The notes beneath the pieces were generated by a model that saw nothing but the letters and a program-made list of their open reading frames with translations, did no database searches and was not told the DNA's origin. This document shows, one piece after another, positions 5,008-9,799 of a stretch of 9,799 nucleotides of DNA. The DNA is taken from the NCBI GenBank assembly GCA_902494935.1, contig CABUVH010000069.1:1-9799 (forward strand), written 5' to 3'. Position 1 is the first letter of the stretch. Every line of letters begins with the position of its first letter. A program made the position numbers and the translations under genes. Source of the stretch: an uncultured Collinsella sp. GTDB taxonomy: Bacteria; Actinomycetota; Coriobacteriia; Coriobacteriales; Coriobacteriaceae.

Positions 5008-6765
5008 ATGAACGAGATTAAGTGCCCGCATTGCGGCGAAGTTTTTAAGGTCGATGCGTCTGGCTATGCGGATATTGTCAAGCAAGTGCGCGATGCCGAG
5101 TTTTCGCGCGACCTGGATGAGCGTGTGAAGGCAGTCCAGCGCGAGGGCGAGCAGGCGCTGGAGCTTGAGCGCTCGCGTTCGACGGCTGCCTTGCAAAAGG
5201 CAGAGTCTCAGCGCAACGCTCAGCTTGTTGATCAGAAGAACGCTGCGGCTCAGCAGCTGGCACAAGAGGTCGCCAAGCGCGATGCCGAGCTTGCCGAGCT
5301 GCGCGCTAAGCTCGAGGGCGCTGCCGCAGAGCGCGAGAGTGCAAGCCAGCGCGCGGCGGTTGAGGCACGAGCCAATGCTCAAAAAGAGAATGCTGAGCTT
5401 CAGCGCGAGATCGATGCTCTGAAGGCGGAGCTCAATCACAAGGCCGACGAAGCTAAAATCGCCGAGGCGGCGGTTCGCAATGCAACTCAACATGATCTCG
5501 CCGCGCGCGATGCTCAGATTGCAGAATTGCAGGCCAAGCTTGCTGCAGCAGATAGGGCTCAAGAAATGGCACTCGCAACTGCTGCGGCCGAGGCGCAGCG
5601 TAAGCTTGATGCTGCTCACAATGAAGCGGATCGCAGGCTTTCCGATTACCAGACAGAAGTGCGCGAGAAGTTCTCGAACGCTAAGGTACAGTCCGAGCGC
5701 GAGGCCGAGGGCCTGCGCGCCCGGTTGCGCGAGCAAGAACTGGCTGCCAAAATGGAGCTCTCGGAAGCAGTTGCCGCGGCGGAGCGAGAGCGCGACGAGG
5801 CGCGTGCGAAACTGACGAGTGAGTTGGCAGTGCGCGATTCGCGCGAGGAGCAGGCCAAGGCGGCGCATGAGCTCGAGCTTGCTCAAGCCAAGCGCGCGAG
5901 CGATGAACTGATCCGCTACAAGGATGAAGAGATTGAGCGCCTTAAGGACATGAAGGTCCGCCTGTCCACCAAGATGGTGGGCGAGTCACTCGAGCAGCAC
6001 TGCGAGACCGAGTTCAATCGCCTGCGCATGACGGCGTTTCCTAACGCGTACTTCGAGAAAGATAACGATGCGTCCGAGGGTACCAAGGGCGACTTTATCT
6101 TCCGCGAGTGCGACGCAAGCGGCAACGAGGTCATTTCGATTATGTTCGAGATGAAAAACGAGAACGACGAGACCGCGACCAAGCATAAAAACGAGGACTT
6201 CTTTAAGAAACTCGATCACGATCGTCGCCAGAAAGGCTGTGAGTACGCGGTGCTCTGCACGCTGCTCGAGCCCGAGAGCGAGCTTTACAACGCGGGAATC
6301 GTGGACGTGAGCTATCGCTACGAGAAGATGTACGTGATTCGCCCGCAGTTCTTTATTCCCATGATCACGCTGCTGCGCAACGCCGCCATGGGTTCGCTGC
6401 GCTATAAGCAGGAGCTGGCGGAGTACAAACAGCAGAATATCGACGTCACGAACTTCGAAGCCAAGATGGAGAAGTTCAAGAACGATTTCGGCCGCAACTA
6501 CGAGATCGCGAGCCGCAAGTTCCAAACGGCAATCGATGAGATCGACAAGACGATTAGCCATCTGCAGAAAACCAAGGAGGCGTTGCTGTCCTCCGAGAAC
6601 AATCTGCGCCTGGCCAACAAGAAGGCCGATGATCTTACCATTCGCAAGCTCACGTGGGGCAACAAGACCATGAAGGCCGCCTTTGACGAGGCGCGCGGGG
6701 CTGCGCCGGAGACAAATGATGAGCCAGCCGAGGCGGATTCGTATGAGGTCGAGGATACCGAGTAG
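5008..6765 (+). CDS. coiled-coil protein with C-terminal DUF2130-type, nuclease-like domain
   Basis: The 585-residue protein starts with a CPHCGE motif (Cys6, Cys9; a half zinc-ribbon). A very long Ala/Glu/Lys/Arg-rich coiled coil follows at about 25-315. The globular DUF2130-type domain covers about 316-470, and a second helical stretch (about 470-560) leads to an acidic tail (567-585). The domain contains GESLE (325-329), KGDF (360-363) and FEMKNEN (380-386), followed by KKLDHDRRQKG (400-410) and YAVLCTLLE. Glu326, Asp362, Glu381 and Lys383 fall in the pattern of a PD-(D/E)xK nuclease core. Together with the coiled coil this recalls RmuC, but activity is inference. The ribosome site GAGGAG is 5 nt before the ATG. 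The gene lies just past the phosphoesterase terminator, so it needs its own promoter; TTGTCC (4948-4953) is a weak -35 candidate without a good -10. Membership of the DUF2130 family is likely; function is unknown. Confidence 0.88.
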   Translation: MNEIKCPHCGEVFKVDASGYADIVKQVRDAEFSRDLDERVKAVQREGEQALELERSRSTAALQKAESQRNAQLVDQKNAAAQQLAQEVAKRDAELAELRAKLEGAAAERESASQRAAVEARANAQKENAELQREIDALKAELNHKADEAKIAEAAVRNATQHDLAARDAQIAELQAKLAAADRAQEMALATAAAEAQRKLDAAHNEADRRLSDYQTEVREKFSNAKVQSEREAEGLRARLREQELAAKMELSEAVAAAERERDEARAKLTSELAVRDSREEQAKAAHELELAQAKRASDELIRYKDEEIERLKDMKVRLSTKMVGESLEQHCETEFNRLRMTAFPNAYFEKDNDASEGTKGDFIFRECDASGNEVISIMFEMKNENDETATKHKNEDFFKKLDHDRRQKGCEYAVLCTLLEPESELYNAGIVDVSYRYEKMYVIRPQFFIPMITLLRNAAMGSLRYKQELAEYKQQNIDVTNFEAKMEKFKNDFGRNYEIASRKFQTAIDEIDKTISHLQKTKEALLSSENNLRLANKKADDLTIRKLTWGNKTMKAAFDEARGAAPETNDEPAEADSYEVEDTE

Positions 6766-6782
6766 GGGATAGCGTATCGCGC

Positions 6783-6828
6783 AAAAAGCGGGGCCGCTGG
6801 CGATGTTGCCAGCGACCCCGCTTCGTTT
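6783..6828. terminator. bidirectional terminator between the DUF2130-type and helicase genes
   Basis: Positions 6786-6801 pair with 6808-6823: 16 positions, one C-A mismatch, 6-nt loop. On the - strand the stem is followed by Ts (complement of AAAAA at 6783-6787), and on the + strand by CTTCGTTTCGTT. It sits 18 bp past the TAG of the coiled-coil gene and about 20 bp past the TAG of the convergent helicase gene, so it can serve both. Confidence 0.85.
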
Positions 6829-6845
6829 CGTTCCAGTATGTTCGG

Positions 6846-9527
6846 CTAGTCTTCGAGCAGGTCCTCGATAAAGCCGACGCGGTAGTTTTTGAAGATGACC
6901 TCGCCGCCGTCTTGCGTGGCGTCCAGATCGACATCGCCCATGATGCCAAAGTCGTGGTCGCCATCCTCGTCGGCAAAGATCTGGTGCACGTGCCATACGT
7001 GCGCGGTCTTCTCGTCGGACTCGTCAATGGAAAACATCGCGGCGCTGCGGGCATCTCCGTCGGTGAGGATTTCCTCGTGCTGCTCGTGGTAAGCGTCGAG
7101 TGCTTTTTGCCAGCGGATCTCGCTCATGCCCCAGTCGTCGTCGAGCTCGCCCAGGTCGCGAACGTGCTCGCGGGCGGCAAGGGTCACGCGGCGGAAGAGT
7201 GCGTTGCGCACCAGCAGCGTGCAGCCGCGGCGGTCCGCCACGACCTCGTCGATGCCCTGCGGCGGCGCGGCGTCGAGGGCTGCCGGGTTGCCGGCGTTCT
7301 CCCACTCGTCCACCAGGCTCGAGTCCACCGAGCGCACCACAAAGCCCAGCCACGAGATAATGTCGCGCAGGCGCTCGTCGCGCTTCTCGATGGGCACGGT
7401 GCGGTCGAGTGAACGGTAGGCCTCGGCTAGGTAGCGCAGCAGAATGCCCTCGGAGCGGGCGATGCCGAGCTTTTGAATGTAGCCCTTAAAATCGCTCGCG
7501 CTTTCCAGCATATCGCGCAGGACGCTCTTGGGAGAGAGCTGATAGTCGTTTGCCCAGGGCACTTCCTGGCAGTACTTGTCAAAGGCGGCGTCGAGCAAAT
7601 CCTCGAGCGGCTTTTCGTACGTGACGTCTTGAATGCGCTCCAAGCGCTCCTCATACTCGACGCCGTCAGCCTTCATTTCGGCCATCGCGCGGTCGCGCGC
7701 AGCGCGCTCCTGTGCGCGCAGCACCTGCTTGGGGTCCTCGAGCGTTGCCTCGACCATCGAGATCAGATCCATGGTATAGGTCTCGCTCTCGGGATCGAGC
7801 AGCTCCAACGCGGCAAGCAAGAACGGCGAGAGCGGCTGATCGAGCGCAAAGTCCTCGGGCAGATCGACCGTCAGTGCATAGTCAATGTCTGGTGCGGCGT
7901 CAGTCGGGGCGTCGGGTGCGGGCGGCACCTCGGTGCGAACGACGACGCCGGAATCGATGAGTGTGGCGAAGATTTCATCGGCGCGAACCTCGAGCTTGGC
8001 CTTTTCCTCGGGGGTCTGCAGGCTCGTCTCGATGAGGTCGTGTACGCGGGCACGGGCGTCGCCGCCCTGCTCGACCACGCTAATCACCATGGAGTGCGTG
8101 ATGCGCAGGCGCGGCTTGAGCGTCTCGGGCTGCGTCTCAATCAGACGCTCAAAGGTCTGCTTGTTCCAGGTGACAAAGCCCTCGGGGGCCTTCTTCTTTT
8201 TAATCTTGCGGAGCTTCTTGGGGTCGTCACCCGCCTTGGCCATGAGCTTGGCGTTCTCGATCTCGTGCTCCGGGGCCTCGGCGATGACCATGCCCTCGGT
8301 ATCGAAGCCCGAACGGCCGGCGCGACCGGCAATCTGATGGAACTCGCGGGCGCGCAGACGACGCATCTTGTAGCCATCGAACTTGGTGAGCGCGGTGAGG
8401 ACCACGGTGTGGATGGGTACGTTGATGCCGACGCCGAGCGTATCGGTGCCGCAGATGACAGGCAGCAGGCCCTGCTGCGCCAAGCGCTCGACCAGCAGAC
8501 GATAGCGCGGCAGCATACCGGCGTGGTGCACGCCGACGCCGCAGCCAAGCAAGCGCTTGAGGATCTTGCCAAAGGCCGTCGAGAAGCTCGTGCCTTTGGC
8601 GGCTTCCTTAATGGCCTCGCGCTGCTCCTTGCTGGCGATGCCAAAATTGGCGAGTGACTGTGCCGTCGCAAGGGCGGCATCTTGGCTAAAGTGCACGATA
8701 TAGAGCGGGGCCTCGCTGCGGCGCATGGCGAGCTCGACCGTGCCCTCGAGCGAGGTCGTCACGTAGTCGTAGCTCAGCGGCACGGGGCGTGGGGCGTCGA
8801 CAACCAAGTCGCAAGCAGCGCCGGTGTGTTCCTCGAGTGAGGCGGCGATGGCGGTGACATCGCCGAGCGTGGCGCTCATGAGCATAAACTGCGTGTGGGG
8901 CAGGGTGAGCAGCGGCACCTGCCAGGCCCAGCCGCGGTCGGGGTCGGCAAAGTAGTGGAACTCGTCCATGGCCACGCAGCCCACGTCGGCGCCCTCGCCC
9001 TCGCGCAGTGCATCGTTGGCAAGGATTTCGGCCGTGCAGCAGATGACGGGCGCCTTGGTATTGATATGCGTATCGCCGGTGATCATGCCGACGTTATCGC
9101 GGCCGAGTACCTGCACCAGATCGAAGAACTTTTCGCTGACCAAGGCCTTGATAGGGGCCGTGTAATAGCAACGCTTGCCCTGTGCCATGCCCATAAAGAG
9201 CATGCCCAGCGCGACGAGCGATTTACCCGATCCGGTCGGTGTGCCTAAAATGACGTGATCGCCGGCAGCCAGGTCCATGAGGGCCTCTTCTTGGTGATCC
9301 CACAGCTCAATGCCGCGATCGCTTGTCCATTCAAAGAAGCGTTCGAAGGCTTGCTCGGGCGTGAGCCATGGTTCGGGCTCACTGCCGTCCTCGGGCTCCC
9401 ACCAGGTGGGGGAGAGCGCGCCGAGCGAGCCAAACTCGGCTTCGGTTCCCGTGCCGCCCGAGAATGAGCTGGCAGCGCCGGCGCCGGAGACGGTGCTGGC
9501 GGCGGTATCTGTCGTGGTCTGTGCCAT
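6846..9527 (-). CDS. Ski2-like DEAD/DEAH-box helicase with DUF3516-type C-terminus
   Basis: The 893-residue protein has a superfamily 2 helicase core: Walker A GTPTGSGKS (95-103), motif Ia PIKALVSEK (125-133), motif II DEFH (188-191), motif III SATLGD (218-223), HHAGMLPRYR (334-343), motif V TDTLGVGINVP (361-371) and motif VI QIAGRAGRSGFD (398-409). The sequence order and the HHAG motif place it with Ski2/Mtr4/Hel308-type ATPases, which unwind RNA or DNA 3'-5'. Residues from about 450 to 893 resemble the DUF3516 region of actinobacterial helicases and end in an acidic stretch. Residues 1-40 are a low-complexity Ser/Thr/Ala/Gly tail without predicted fold. The start at 9527 has only a weak purine-rich site (GAGAGAAAG). 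A start further downstream before Trp42 is possible, but I see no better ATG. A role in RNA turnover or repair is inferred from the family. Confidence 0.93.
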   Translation of the reverse strand: MAQTTTDTAASTVSGAGAASSFSGGTGTEAEFGSLGALSPTWWEPEDGSEPEPWLTPEQAFERFFEWTSDRGIELWDHQEEALMDLAAGDHVILGTPTGSGKSLVALGMLFMGMAQGKRCYYTAPIKALVSEKFFDLVQVLGRDNVGMITGDTHINTKAPVICCTAEILANDALREGEGADVGCVAMDEFHYFADPDRGWAWQVPLLTLPHTQFMLMSATLGDVTAIAASLEEHTGAACDLVVDAPRPVPLSYDYVTTSLEGTVELAMRRSEAPLYIVHFSQDAALATAQSLANFGIASKEQREAIKEAAKGTSFSTAFGKILKRLLGCGVGVHHAGMLPRYRLLVERLAQQGLLPVICGTDTLGVGINVPIHTVVLTALTKFDGYKMRRLRAREFHQIAGRAGRSGFDTEGMVIAEAPEHEIENAKLMAKAGDDPKKLRKIKKKKAPEGFVTWNKQTFERLIETQPETLKPRLRITHSMVISVVEQGGDARARVHDLIETSLQTPEEKAKLEVRADEIFATLIDSGVVVRTEVPPAPDAPTDAAPDIDYALTVDLPEDFALDQPLSPFLLAALELLDPESETYTMDLISMVEATLEDPKQVLRAQERAARDRAMAEMKADGVEYEERLERIQDVTYEKPLEDLLDAAFDKYCQEVPWANDYQLSPKSVLRDMLESASDFKGYIQKLGIARSEGILLRYLAEAYRSLDRTVPIEKRDERLRDIISWLGFVVRSVDSSLVDEWENAGNPAALDAAPPQGIDEVVADRRGCTLLVRNALFRRVTLAAREHVRDLGELDDDWGMSEIRWQKALDAYHEQHEEILTDGDARSAAMFSIDESDEKTAHVWHVHQIFADEDGDHDFGIMGDVDLDATQDGGEVIFKNYRVGFIEDLLED

Positions 9528-9799
9528 ATGGTTGCTTTCTCTCGCGATTGTCCGCCAACTATTATGGCGTAGCGGCGGCGCGGGGTGCCAGCGCGCGAGA
9601 AAATGCAGGAAATGGGCGTTCTGCCCAGCCGTTTAGTGTAGTCGCTAGCTAAGTGAGTAGACTTTTTGCGATATTGCGAGCACATGGCTTTTGCGCAAGG
9701 GTTCTACCTGCACTGATAATTGTTCTCGGGGGAAGCGGGCACTGCGGGGCGCGGCAACGGCGCGCGATTTCCGCGTCGCAGCGCTACCCTGATGCTGAA
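9528..9799. other. right-edge intergenic region, no convincing gene
   Basis: On the - strand, CATAAT (9566-9561) is a plausible -10 for the helicase gene, with a start near 9554, but no good -35 precedes it. On the + strand, TTGCGC (9691-9696), 18 nt and GATAAT (9715-9720) form a candidate promoter for a gene beyond the window. The end of the window is open in more than one frame on both strands. One - strand frame runs from the edge to a TAG at 9704-9706, but nothing in it is recognisable, so no partial gene is called. Confidence 0.35.

Noticed and set aside
4840..5886. 348-codon - strand ORF opposite the coiled-coil region
   Set aside because: It is the Leu/Arg/Ser-rich complement of Glu/Ala/Lys coiled-coil codons and runs through the terminator and the hairpin element. 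Not a gene.
5986..6996. 336-codon - strand ORF spanning the end of the coiled-coil gene and the helicase 3' end
   Set aside because: It crosses the bidirectional terminator and lies in a different frame from the helicase, with no recognisable domain.
7473..8657. 394-codon + strand ORF inside the helicase gene
   Set aside because: It is antisense to conserved helicase motifs, its product is repetitive Leu/Gly/Ala/Arg, and it has no initiation signals. It is a codon-bias shadow.
9704..9799. Open - strand frame from the right edge to a TAG as a partial upstream gene
   Set aside because: It is a short Pro/Arg-rich reading with no recognisable motif, other frames are equally open, and no terminator follows before the helicase start.

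Overview
The window looks like chromosomal DNA of an anaerobic, moderately high-GC actinobacterium. My best guess is a Collinsella-like member of the Coriobacteriia. This rests on the Ski2-like helicase with a DUF3516-type C-terminus (an actinobacterial family), the 'reverse' rubrerythrin typical of anaerobes, strong AGGAG ribosome sites and GC-ending codons. No database search was possible, so the taxon is inference. There is no phage, insertion sequence with a transposase, CRISPR array, rRNA or tRNA here.

Left part (1-1000). A possible tail of a + strand gene (1-45) is followed by a hairpin. Converging on it from the right is a reverse rubrerythrin gene (181-741, - strand) with its own terminator (111-146) and a recognisable promoter. 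The 256-bp divergent region 742-997 holds the rubrerythrin promoter and a structured leader. It also holds two matching 18-bp dyads, 64 bp apart, in front of the alcohol dehydrogenase gene; these resemble clostridial Rex (NADH/NAD+ sensor) operators.

Middle-left (998-3607). A two-gene operon encodes an iron-dependent alcohol dehydrogenase and a class-3-type NAD(P)+ aldehyde dehydrogenase. Together they could interconvert an alcohol, its aldehyde and its acid. The substrate cannot be read from the sequence.

Middle-right (3731-4949). A stand-alone HIRAN-domain protein comes first. A 59-residue bipolar (acidic then basic) small protein follows 18 nt later, then a calcineurin-like metallophosphoesterase. 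This run ends in a strong intrinsic terminator whose left arm is shared with an almost perfect 22-bp hairpin element carrying the loop core GGGGACAGGCACC. The element looks like a small REP/MITE-type insertion flanked by GGCGCC on both sides.

Right part (5008-9527). A long coiled-coil protein with a C-terminal DUF2130-type domain (D...ExK nuclease-like residues, RmuC-like layout) converges on an 893-residue Ski2-like DEAD/DEAH helicase on the - strand. The two share a bidirectional terminator at 6783-6828. The last 272 bp hold no convincing gene.

The most interesting items are the hairpin element overlapping a terminator, the nuclease-like coiled-coil protein, the unannotatable small bipolar protein, and the Rex-like operator pair. 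The run HIRAN, small protein, phosphoesterase, nuclease-like protein and helicase is rich in nucleic-acid-associated folds. Internal terminators and opposite strands argue against calling it one system without comparative data.
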